From positions 10,387,338-10,451,337 of the forward strand of contig NC_091230.1 of NCBI RefSeq assembly GCF_040958095.1: a stretch of 64,000 bases of DNA, in the 5' to 3' direction. Below, in pieces: positions 1-16,300 of this stretch (position 1 is the first letter of the stretch; each line of letters begins with the position of its first letter). The notes beneath the pieces were generated by a model that saw only the letters and a program-made list of their open reading frames with translations, made no database searches and had not been told where the DNA came from. The translations under genes and the position numbers were made by a program. The DNA comes from Procambarus clarkii (Eukaryota > Arthropoda > Malacostraca > Decapoda > Cambaridae).

Positions 1-1228
1 ACATTACCAGACCCAAACATGTATCACCAAACCCGTGTATATATTATACATCCCGTGTATACATTAACAGACCCATACATACAATACCAGACTAGTGTAT
101 ACACAATAAATCCCTGGTATACATTATCAGACCCATATATACATTACGAAACCCATACATACATTACCAGACCTATGCATACAATACCAGACCCAATGTA
201 TGAATTACCAGACCCGTATTTACTTTACCAGACCCATGGATACATTATCAGACCAATGTATACATTTCCAAACCCATGCATACATTACCAGACCTATGCA
301 TACATTACTGGACCCATGCATACATTACCAGACCCGTGTATAAATTACCAGACCAGTGTATACTTTTCCAGATCCATTCATACATTACCAGACCTATGTA
401 TACATTTCCAAACCCATGCATACATTACCAGACCAATGCATACATTACCAGGCCCATGCATACATTACTAGACCGATGAATACATACAAGACCAATGAAT
501 AAAATTACAAGACTTATGCATAAATTACCAGACCCATCCATACATTACAAGTCCCGTGTATACATTACCAGACATGTATACATTACCTGTCCTATGTATA
601 CATTACCAGACCCATGGATACATTACCAGACCATTGTATACGTTATATTACCAGACCCCATGAATTTAATACCCGACCCATGTATAAACTTTAGACCCGA
701 GTATACATTACCTGACCCGTATATATATATTAACAGACCCATGCCTACATTACCAGACCTATGTATACATTACCAGACCTATGTATACGTTACTAAATCC
801 TTGTATGTATTACCAGACCCATGCATACATTACCAAACCCGTGTTTACATTATAAATCCAACGAATACTTTATCAGACCCTTGTATACATTATCAGACCC
901 GTGAATACATTATCAGACCCGTGTAAACATTACCAAACCCATGCATACATTCCCAGATCGATGTTTACATTTCCAGACCCTATGCATAAATTTTCAGGCC
1001 CATTTATACATTACTAGGCCCATGTATACATTTCCAGACCTACGTATACATTTCCAGACCCATGCATATATTACCTGACCAGTGAATACAGTACCAGATC
1101 CATGCATGCATTACTAGACCCACGCATCATTTACCAGACATATGCATACATAATCAGACTAATGAATACATTACCAGAACAATGTATACATTATCTGACC
1201 CCATGTATACATTACTAGACCCGTGAAT
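1..1228. repeat. 20-bp minisatellite (Min20), about 60 degenerate units
   Basis: Direct reading shows head-to-tail units close to TACATTACCAGACCCATGTA. Between 301 and 360 three units fill exactly 60 bases, so the period is 20. Variation is mostly at the ACC/CCC and ATG/GTG positions, with occasional loss of a base. Three units make 60 bases, so translated frames repeat every 20 residues and stay open by chance. The array starts before the window, so its left end is unknown. Confidence 0.95.
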
Positions 1229-1290
1229 ATTTTCCTGACCCATGAATAGTGGGTCAGGAAAAGTGATAGTGAATATTTTCACTATCACTT
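1229..1290. repeat. Two adjacent hairpins at the minisatellite/CR1 junction
   Basis: TTTTCCTGACCCA (1229-1241) faces TGGGTCAGGAAAA (1250-1262). AAGTGATAGTGA (1261-1272) faces TCACTATCACTT (1279-1290). The second right arm is the first part of the CR1 fragment that follows, so its left arm is a short inverted copy of the element's own end. This is what an aberrant 5' end during target-primed reverse transcription can leave. Confidence 0.7.
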
Positions 1291-2096
1291 CAAGTTGATC
1301 TAGATAGGGTTTTGAAATGGTCAAAGGATTGGCAGATGCAGTTAATGCTGATAAATGTAAAGTTCTGAGGTTAGGTAATGATGATAGAGTTACAAGATAC
1401 GAGCTAGATGGTGTTGTGATTGCGAAGTCGGATTGCGAAAGGGATCTGGGAGTTATGATTAGTAAGAATTTAAAACAAAAGGATCAATGCATAAATGTTC
1501 GTAATAAGGCAAATCGGACACTTGGATTTATTAATCGCAGCGTTAGTAACAAGACACCTGGTGTGGTTCTCAAGCTATATCTTGCTCTAGTTAGGCCCCA
1601 TTTAGATTATGCAGTTCAGTTTTGGTCGCCATATTATAGAATGGATATAAATTCACTTGAACGTGTCCAGCGTAGGATGACTAAGTTAATTCCCCAAATT
1701 AGAAATCTTTCATATGAAGAAAGATTAACAAAGCTTAAGTTGCATTCACTGGAAAGGGGAAGAGTTAGGGGTGACATGATAGAGGTTTACAAGTGGATGA
1801 ATGGACATAACCGGGGGGATATTAATAGGGTATTGAAAGTATCAGCACAGGACAGAACACGAAACAATGGGTATAAATTGGATAAGTTTAGATTTAGGAA
1901 AGACTTGGGTAAATACTGGTTCAGTAACAGGGTTGTTGATTTGTGGAACCAATTGCCGCGTAACATTGTGGAGGTGGGGTCCCTCGATTGTTTCAAGCAC
2001 GGGTTGGACAAGTATATGAGTGGGATTGGGTGGTTATAGAATAGGAGCTGCCTCGTATGGGCCAATAGGCCTTCTGCAGTTACCTTTGTTCTTATG
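1278..2096 (+). mobile_element. CR1-type LINE (CR1-A), 5'-truncated copy 1
   Basis: This holds the C-terminal part of a CR1 reverse transcriptase ORF (readable at 1317-2039, 240 codons) plus the 3' UTR. CR1 hallmarks seen are CERDLGVMISKN, LVRPHLDYAVQFWSPYY, LERVQRRMTKLI, GDMIEVYKWMNG and DRTRNNGYKLDK, all in the order known from the CR1 clade. The catalytic RT motif lies upstream of the truncation and is absent. Relative to the next copy one base is missing near 1345, which puts the first codons out of frame. The 3' end is a single TTCTTATG (2089-2096). CR1 elements use such short 3' repeats instead of poly-A. The copy is dead; strand and family are clear. Confidence 0.9.
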
Positions 2097-2988
2097 AGTA
2101 GCAACATTTGCAAATTTGCCGATGATACGAAAATCGGTAGGGAAATTAATTCGGAGGAGGACTCACTATCACTTCAAGTTGATCTAGATAGGGTTTTGAA
2201 ATGGTCAAAGGATTGGCAAATGCAGTTTAATGCTGATAAATGTAAAGTTCTGAGGCTAGGTAATGATGATAGAGTTACAAGATACGAGCTAGATGGTGTT
2301 GAGATTGCGAAGTCGGATTGCGAAAGGGATCTGGGAGTTATGATTAGTAAGAATTTAAAACAAAAGGATCAATGCATGAATATTCGTAATAAGGCGAATA
2401 GGACACTGGGATTTATTAATCGAAGCGTTAGTAACAAGACACCTGGTGTGGTTCTTAAGCTATATCTTGCTCTGGTTAGGCCCAATTTAGATTATGCAGT
2501 TCAGTTTTGGTCGCCGTATTATAGAATGGATATAAATTCACTTGAACGTGTCCAGCGTAGGATGACTAAGTTAATTTCCCAAATTAGAAATCTTTCATAT
2601 GAAGAAAGATTAACAAAGCTTAAGTTGCATTCACTGGAAAGGTGAAGAGATAGGGGTGACATGATAGAGGTTTACAAGTGGATGAATGGACATAACAGGG
2701 GGGATATTAATAGGGTATTAAAAATATCAACACAAGACAGAACACGAAACAATGGGTATAAATTGGATAAGTTTAGATTTAGGAAAGACTTGGGTAAATA
2801 TTGGTTCAGTAACAGGGTTGTTGATTTGTGGAACCAATTGCCGCGTAACGTGGTGGAGGTGGGGTCCTTCGATTGTTTCAAGCGCGGGTTGGACATGTAT
2901 ATGAGTGGGATTGGGTGGTTATAAATAGGAGCTGCCTCGTATGGTCCAATAGGCCTTCTGCAGTTACCTTTGTTCTTATGTTCTTATG
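2097..2988 (+). mobile_element. CR1-type LINE (CR1-A), 5'-truncated copy 2
   Basis: This is nearly identical to the copy before it but starts slightly further upstream, so the RT active-site motif FADD is retained (in FADDTKIGRE, near 2112). The reading frame runs 2094-2645, ends at a TGA where copy 1 has GGA, and resumes at 2661-2924 with DMIEVYKWMNGHNRGD. The 3' UTR keeps the AGCTGCCTCGTATGG box and ends in two TTCTTATG units (2973-2988). It begins directly after the last base of copy 1, so either one inserted at the tail of the other or both came from a tandem event. Confidence 0.9.
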
Positions 2989-3344
2989 TCACTGACCCGT
3001 AATCAAGGTCGCCAGCTGGGTACCTGTATTCACGTCCCAGCAACACTCCTCAGTGGTCGTATTAATTATCATAAGCCAAGGACTCTATGCCAGATATAAT
3101 GCAGTGCAATGTTAAATAGCTTACTCAACTCGCCCAAGAGATGGAAGTCTCACTCAAACACAATGGTAAAAAGAAAGGATAAGTTTACTGAAGAAAACTG
3201 CACTGAATCCGCATAGTAAATAGTTTGTAGACTTGTCAGACAACGGCAACACTCCTCACTCTGGCAACACAGTCAGCTAGACGATTTAAATGCTTCACTC
3301 TTGGCCTCTTGAAATCGGTCAAATGCATTAGTGTATTGTGTATG
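2989..3344. other. No gene; LTR/leader-like box on the minus strand
   Basis: I see no ORF of note. Reading the minus strand at 3008-3021 gives CCCAGCTGGCGACC. It is preceded by GTGTTGCTGGGAC about 20 bases upstream. The same pair of motifs, in the same order, lies on the plus strand near 54913-54952. This may be the end of an LTR and the primer-binding region of an old LTR element. No coding remnant is attached. Confidence 0.3.
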
Positions 3345-3475
3345 TATGCGAGTGTACGCACACTCCACCTGGGTGAGCGTACAATTCCTGGGTGTCCTAT
3401 ACAATACCTGGGTGTGCATGCAATACCTGAGCGTGCCTACAATACCTGGCTGTGCATACTACATATTTGAGTTCC
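3345..3475. repeat. Isolated island of the 19-bp satellite
   Basis: About six degenerate units of the ATACAATACCTGGGTGTGC type lie here, 5 kb before the main array at 8455. The best-preserved units are at 3395-3460. Confidence 0.75.
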
Positions 3476-3479
3476 CTGA

Positions 3480-7194
<3,715 letters not shown>

Positions 7195-7292
7195 TTATAT
7201 ATATATATACATTTTTTACATTAATATCATCATTTTATTATTAATATCATTAATATAATCATATAATATTATCATTTTTTACATTAATATCC

Positions 7293-7300
<8 letters not shown>
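7195..7300. repeat. Left arm of a long inverted repeat
   Basis: An AT-rich segment of about 105 bases whose reverse complement occurs at 7706-7805 with essentially no mismatch. Both arms contain TTTTTTACATTAATATC twice. Between them lie two (AT)n tracts and a PLE terminal segment. Confidence 0.85.

Positions 7301-7376
<76 letters not shown>
7298..7376. repeat. (AT)n microsatellite
   Basis: About 79 bases, left of the PLE terminal segment. Confidence 0.97.
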
Positions 7377-8454
<1,078 letters not shown>

Positions 8455-8989
8455 TTGTGTACATATAACACCTGACCGTGCTTACAATACCTGGTCATAA
8501 ATACAATATCTGGGTGTGCATACAATACCAGGGTGAGCATACAATACCTGTGTGTACAATCACTGGGTTTGAATACAATACCTGGTGTGCATACAATACC
8601 GGGTGTGCATACAATACCGGGTGTGCATACAATACCTAGTCGTACATACAATATCTGAGCGTGCCTACAATGCCTGGCAGTGCATGCAACACCTGAGCGA
8701 GCACTCAATTCCTGGCCGTGCATTCAATATCTGGCCGTGCATGCAGTATCTAGCCATGCATACAATATGTGTCTGTGCATACAATGCCTTGCCATGAATT
8801 CAATACTTGGCTGTTAACTCAATACCTGACCGTGCACACAACACCTGCCCGAACATACTACACCTGGCCGTGCATTCAATACCTGAGAGTGCCTACAATA
8901 CCTTGGCGTCCATACAACATCTGAGCGTGCATACTATACCTGGCCGTATACATAATACCTGGCCGTGCAACTTATACATGGCCGTGCAA

Positions 8990-10345
8990 ATAATGCCTGG
9001 CAGTACATACAATGCCTGGCAGTACATACAATGCCTGGCAGTACATAGAATTCCTGGCAGTACATACAATACCTGGCAGTACGTACAATACCTGGCAGTA
9101 CATACAATACCTGGCAGTACATACAATACCTGGCAGTACATACAATGCCTGGCAGTACATACAATACCTGGCAGTACATACAATACCTGGCAGTACATAC
9201 AATACCTGGCAGTACATACAATACCTGGCAGTACATACAATACCAGGCAGTACTTACAATACCTGGCAGTACATACAATACCTGGCAGTACATACAATAC
9301 CAGGCAGTACTTACAATACCTGGCAGTACATACAATACCTGGAAGTACGTACAATACCTGGCAGGACATACAATGCCTGGCAGTACATACAATACCTGGC
9401 AGTACATACAATACCTGGCAGTACATACAATGCCTGGCAGTACATACAATACCTGGCAGGACATACAATGCCTGGCAGTACATACAATACCTGGCAGTAC
9501 ATACAATACCTGGCAGTACATACAATACCTGGCAGTACATAAAATACCTGGCAGTACATACAATACCTGGCAGTACATACAATACCTGGCAGTACATACA
9601 ATACCTGGCAGTACATACAATGCCTGGCAGTACATAGAATACCTGGCAGTACATAGAATACCTATCTTGAGGTTATCTTGAGATGATTTCGGGGTTTTTA
9701 GTGTCCCCGCGGCCCGGTCCTCGACCAGGCCTCCACCCCCAGGAAGCAGCCCGTGACAGCTGACTATCACCCAGGTACCTATTTTACTGCTAGGTAACAG
9801 GGGCATAGGGTGAAAGAAACTCTGCCCATTGTTTCTCGCCGGCGCCTGGGATCAAACCCAGAACCACAGGATCCCAAGTCCAGCGTGCTGTCCGCTCGGC
9901 CGACCGGCTCCCCTACCTGGCAGTACATACAATACCAGGCAGTACATAGAATACCTGGCAGTACATACAATGCCTGGCAGTACATACAATACCTGGCAGT
10001 ACATACAATACCTGGCAGTACATACAATACCTGGCAGTACATACAATACCTGGCAGTACATACAATACCTGGCAGTACATACAATACCAGGCAGTACTTA
10101 CAATACCTGGCAGTACATACAATACCTGGAAGTACGTACAATACCTGGCAGGACATACAATGCCTGGCAGTACATACAATACCTGGCAGTACATACAATA
10201 CCTGGCAGTACATACAATGCCTGGCAGTACATAGAATACCTGGCAGTACATACAATACCTGGCAGTACATACAATACCTGGCAGTACATACAATGCCTGG
10301 CAGTACATAGAATACCTGGCAGTACATACAATACCTGGCAGTATA
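8990..10345. repeat. Homogeneous sub-block of Sat19 (CAGTA variant)
   Basis: Units here are almost uniformly CCTGGCAGTACATACAATA, unlike the CGGTG/CCGTG variants after 10660. The block before the SINE (to 9660) and after it (from 9915) is the same subfamily, so the SINE entered an already homogenised block. Confidence 0.9.
9664..9913 (-). mobile_element. tRNA-derived SINE (SINE-A) inside Sat19
   Basis: It reads on the minus strand from a tRNA-like head (GGAGCCGGTCGGCCGAGCGG) near 9912 to a tail GATTTCGGGG..ATCTCAAGATAAC near 9675. The copy at 51713-51954 is the same family on the plus strand. TACCT is present at both edges (9659-9663 and 9914-9918), a possible 5-bp target duplication, although TACCT is also part of the satellite unit and so is weak evidence. 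Box B reads degenerate (GGTTTGATCCC). Confidence 0.85.
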
Positions 10346-13300
10346 TACAATACTTGGCAATGCATACAATACCTGGTTGTGCTTAAAAGACCTGGCCGTG
10401 CATACAATACTTGAGCGTGCAAACAATTCCTGGCCGAGCATACAATACCTGAGCGTGCATTTAATACCTGGTCGTGCATACAATACTTGGTCGTACATGA
10501 AATACTTGGCCGTGCACACAATACTTGACCATGAATACAATACCTGGTCGTACATACAATACCTGGCTGTGCATAAAATACATGAGTGAGCATGCAATAC
10601 CTTGTCGTTCATGAAATACTTGAGCGAGTATTCAATACCTGGCAGTGCATTCAATACCTGGCGGTGCATACAGTACCTGGCGGTGCATACAATACCTGGC
10701 GGTCCATACAATACCTGGCCGTGCATAGAGTACCTGGCGGTGCATGCAGTACCTGAACGTGCATACAATACCTAGCGGTGCATACAATACCTGGCGGTGC
10801 ATACAGTACCTGGCGGTGCATACAATACATGGCGGTGCATACAGTACCTAGCGGTGCATTCAATACCTGGCCGTGCATACAATACATGGCGGTGCATACA
10901 GTACCTGGCGGTGCATACAGTACCTGGCCGTGCATACAGTACCTGGCGGTGCATAGAGTACCTGGCCGTGTAAACAATACCTGGCGGTGCATACAGTACC
11001 TGGCGGTGCATACAGAACCTGGCAGAGCATACAAAACCTCTCGATGCATACAGTACCTAGCTGTGTATACAGTACCTGACGGTGCATACAGTACCTGGCC
11101 TTGCATACTGTACCTAGCGGTGCATACAATATCTGGCGGTGCATACAGTACCTATCGGTGCATATAGTACCTGGCGGTGCATACAGTACCTGGCGGTGCA
11201 TACAGTACCTGGCGATGCATACAGTACCGGGCCTTGCATACAGTACCTGGCGGTGCATACAATACCTGGCGGTGCATATAGTACCTAGCGGTGCATACAG
11301 TACTTGGCCGTGCATACAGTACCTGTCGGTGCATACAATACCTGGCGGTGCATGCAGTACCTGGCCGTGCATACAGTACCTGGCTGGGCATACAGTACCT
11401 AGCCATGCATACAGTACCTGGCAGTGCATAAAGTATCTCGCCGTGCATACAGTACGTAGCGGTGCATACAGTACCTGGCGGTGCATACAGTACCTGGCGG
11501 TGCATACAATACCTGGCGGTGTATACAGTACCTGGCGGTGTATACAGTACCTGATGGTGCATACAATACCTAGCCGTGCATACAGTACCTAGCCGTGCAT
11601 ACAGTATCTAGCGGTGCATACAGTACCTGGCCGTGCATACAGTACCTATCGGTGCATTCAGTACCAGGCGATGCATACAATACCTGGCCGTGCATACAGT
11701 AACTGGCCGTGCATACAGTACCTGGCCGTGCAAGCAGTACCTGGCAGTGCATACAGTACCTGGCGGTGCATACAGTACCTAGCGGTGCATACATTATCTG
11801 GCCGTGCATACAGTACCTGACCGTGCATACAGTAGCTGGCCGTGCAAAAAGTACCTGGCGGAGCATACAATACCTGACGGTGCATACAGTACCTGGCCGT
11901 GCATACAGTACCTGGCGGTGCATACAGTACCTAGCCATGCATACAGTACCTCGCCGTGCTTACAGAATATCCCCGTGCATACAGTACGTAGCGGTGCATA
12001 CAGTACCTGGCCTTGCACACAGTACCTGGCGGTGCATTCAGTACCAGGCGATGCATACAATACCTGGCCGTGCATACAGTAACTGGCCGTGCATACAGTA
12101 CCTGGCCGTGCAAGCAGTACCTAGCAGTGCATAAAATACCTTGCGGTGCATACAGTATCTTGACATGCATACAGTACCTGGCCGTGCATACAGTACCTGG
12201 CCGTGCATACAGTACCTGGCCGTGAAACAGTACCTGGCGGAGCATACAATACCTGGCGGTGCATACAGTACCTGGCGGTGCATACAGTACCTGGCGGTGC
12301 ATACAATATCTGGCGGTGCATACAGTACCTGGCGGTGCATAAAGTTCCTGGTGGTGCATACAATACCTGGAAGTGCATACAGTACCTGGCGGTGCATATA
12401 GTACCAGTGGGTGCATACAGTACCTGGCGGTGCATATAGTACCAGTGGGTGCATACAGTACCTGGCGGTGCATACAAAACCTGGCAGTGCATACAGTACC
12501 TAGCGGTACATACAGTACGTGGCGATGTATACAGTACCTGGCCGTACATACAGTAGCAGGCGATACATACAATACCTGGCCGTATATACAGTACCCGGCC
12601 ATGCATACAGTACCTAGCCGTACAAACAGTACCTGCCGGTGCATACAATACCTGGCGGTGCATACAGTACCTGGCCGTGCAAACAGTACCTAGCGGTGCA
12701 CACAATACCTGGTGGTGCATACAGTACCGGGCCGTGCAGACAGTACCTGAACGTACATACAGTACCTGGCCTTGCATAGAGTACCTGGCCGTGCATACAG
12801 TACCTTGCGGTGCATACAGTACCTAGCGGTACATACATTACCTGGCCGTGCATACAGTACCAGGCAATGTATACAATACCTGGCCGTGCATACAGTACCT
12901 GGTTGTGCATACAGTACCTGGCCGTGCAAACAGTACCTGAAAATGCATACAATACCTGGCGGTGCATACAGTACCTGGCCGTGCAAACAGTTTATGGCCG
13001 TACATACAGTACTTGGCCTTGTATACAGTACCTGGCGGTGCATACAATACCTGATGGTGCACATAGTTCCTGGCGGTGCATAAAATACCTGGCGGTGCAT
13101 ACAGCATCTAACTGTGCATTTAGTACATGGGCGTGCATACATTACCAGGCGGTGCTAACAATACCTGGCGGTGCATACAGTATCTAGCCGTGTATACAGT
13201 ACCTGGCCATGCATACAGTACCTAGCCGTGCATACAGTACATAGCGGTGCATACAGTACCTTGCCGTGCATGTACCTGGCTGTGCATACAGTACCTGGCA

Positions 13301-16300
13301 GAGCATTCAGTACCAGGCGATGCCTACAATACCTGGCCGTGCATACAGTACCTGGCCGTGCATACAGTACCAGGCCGTGCAAGCAGTAGCTGGCAGTGCA
13401 TACAGTACCTGTCCGTGCATACAGTACCTGGCGGTGCATACAATACCTGGCGGTGCATACAGTACCCGCGGTGTATACAGTACCTGGCGGTGCATATAGA
13501 ACCTGGCCGTACATAGAGTACCTGGCCGTGCATACAATACCTGGCGGTGCATACAGTACCTGGTGGTGCATACAATATCTGGCGGTGCATACAGTACCTG
13601 GCCTTGCATACAGTTCCTATCCGTACATACAATAACTGGCGGTACATACAGTACTTGACCGTGCATACAATACCTAGCGGTGCATACATTACCTGGCCGT
13701 GCATACAGTACCTGGCAGTGCATTCAGTACCAGGCGATGCATACAATGCCTGGCCGTGCATACAGTACCTGGCCGTGCATAGAGTACCTGGCCGTGCAAG
13801 CTGTAGCTGGCAGTGCATACAATACCTGGCGAATCATACAGTACCTGGCCGTGCATACAGTACCTAGCGGTGCATACAATACCTAGTGGTGCATACAGTA
13901 CCTGGCCGTGCATACAGTACCAAGCCGTGCATACAGTACCTGGCGGTGCATACAGTACCTGGCCGTGCATACAGTACAAGGCGATGCATACAATACCTTG
14001 CCGTGCATACGGTACCTGTCCGTGCATACAGTACCTGGCCGTGCAAACAGTACCTGGCGGTGCATACAGTATCTGGCGGTGCATACAATACCTCGCAGAG
14101 CATACAGTACCTTGCCGTGCATACAGTACCTGGCCGTGCCTACAGTACCTGGCCGTGCATACAATACCTGGCGGTGCATATAATAACCTGGCCGTGCATA
14201 CAGTACCAGGCTGTACATACAGTACCAGGCGATGCATAGAATACCTGGTGGTGCACACAATACCTGGCGGTGCATACAGTTCCTGGCCGTTCATACAGTA
14301 CCTGGCGGTGCATACAATACCTGGCGGTGCATACAGTACTCTGGCCGTGCATACAGTACCTGGCCGTACATACAGTACTTAGCCTTGCATAGAGTACCTG
14401 GTCGTGCATACAGAACCTGGCGGTGCATAGAGTACCTGGCCGTACATACAGTACCTTACCTTGCATACAGTATCTGGCGGTGCATACAATACCTGGCAGT
14501 GCATAGAGTACCTGGCCGTGCATACAGTACCTGGCAGTGCACACAGTACCTGGCGGTACATACAATACCTGGCAGTGCATACAGTACCTGGCCGTGCATA
14601 CAGTACCTGGCGGTGCATACAATACCTGGCGGTGCATACAGTACCTGGCGGTGCATACAGTACCTGGCGGTGCATACAGTACCTGGTTGTGCATAAAATA
14701 CCTGACGGTACATACAGTACCTGACCGTGCATACAATACCTAGCGGTGCATACAGTACCTGGCCGTGCAGACAATAACTGACAGTACATACAGTACTTGG
14801 CGGTGCATACAATACATGGCGGTGCATACAGTACCTGTCGGTGCATACAGTACCTGGCCTTGCATACAGTACCTGGCCGTGCATACAATAACTGACGGTA
14901 CATACAGTACCTGACCGTGCATACAATACCTAGCGGTGCATACAGTATCTTGTCCTGCATACAGTACCTGGCCGTGCAGACAGTACCTGGTGGTGCATAC
15001 AGTACCTGGCGGTTCATAAAATACCTGGCCGTGCATACAGTACCTAGACATGCATAAAGTACCTGCCCGAACAAACAGTACCTAGCGGTGCATACAATAC
15101 CTGGCGGTGCATACAGTACCTGGCCGTGCATACAGTACCTGGCGGTGCATACAATACCTGGAGGTGCATACAGTACCTGGTCGTGCATGCAATACCTTGC
15201 GGTGCATACAAAACCTGGCGGTGCATACAGAACCTGGCAGTGCATACAATACCTGGCGGTGCATACAGTACCTGGCAGTGCATACAGTACATAGCCGTGC
15301 ATACAGTACCTAGCCTTGCATAGAGTACCTTGCTGTGCATACAGTACCTGGCGGTGCATACAATACCTGGCCGTGCATACAGTATCTAGCCGTGCATACA
15401 GTACCTGCCCGTACAAACAGTACCTAGCGGTGCATACAATACCTGGCGTTGCATACAGTACCTGGCGGTGCATACAGAACCTGGCAGTGCATACAATACC
15501 TGGCGGTGCATACAGTACCTGGCAGTGCATACAATACCTGGCCGTGCATGCAGTACCAGCCGTGCATACAGTACCTGGCTGTACATACAATACCTGGCGG
15601 TGCCTACAGTACCTGGCCGTGCATACAGTACCAGGCGATGCATACAATACCCGGCCGTGCATACAGTACCTAGACGTGAATAAAGTACCTGCCCGAACAA
15701 ACAGTACCTAGCGGTGCATACAATACCTGGCGGTGCATACAGTACCTGGCAGTGCATACAGTACCTGGCGGTGCATACAATACCTGGAGGTGCATACAGT
15801 ACCTGGCGGTGCATGCAATACCTTGCGGTGCAAACAAAACCTGGCGGTGCATACAGAACCTGGCAGTGCATACAATTCCTGGCGGTGCATACAGTACCTG
15901 GCAGTGCATACAGTACATAGCCGTGCATACAGTACCTAGCCTTGCATAGAGTACCTTGCTGTGCATACAGTACCTGGCGGTGCATACAATACCTGGCCGT
16001 GCATACAGTATCTAGCCGTGCATACAGTACCTGCCCGTACAAACAGGTCCTAGCGGTGCATACAATACCTGGCGGTGCATACAGTACCTGGCCGTGCATA
16101 CTGTACCTGGCGGTGCATACAATACCTGGCGGTGCATACAGTACCTGGCCGTGCATGCAATACCTTGCGGTGCATACAGAACCTGGCGGTGCATACAGAA
16201 CCTGGCAGTGCATACAATACCTGGCGGTGCATACAGTACCTGGCAGTGCATACAATACCTGGCCGTGCATACAGTATCTAGCCGTGCATACAGTACCTGC

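Noticed and set aside
8807-9637. 276-codon plus-strand and 290-codon minus-strand open frames with periodic peptides
   Set aside because: They follow the 19-bp satellite period (19 residues per 57 bases), exist in several frames at once, and have no domain or start context.
9664-9913. Functional tRNA gene on the minus strand
   Set aside because: Only the head of a SINE; box B is altered and the tRNA cannot fold as a full cloverleaf. The copies at 51713 and 49088 are also SINE heads.
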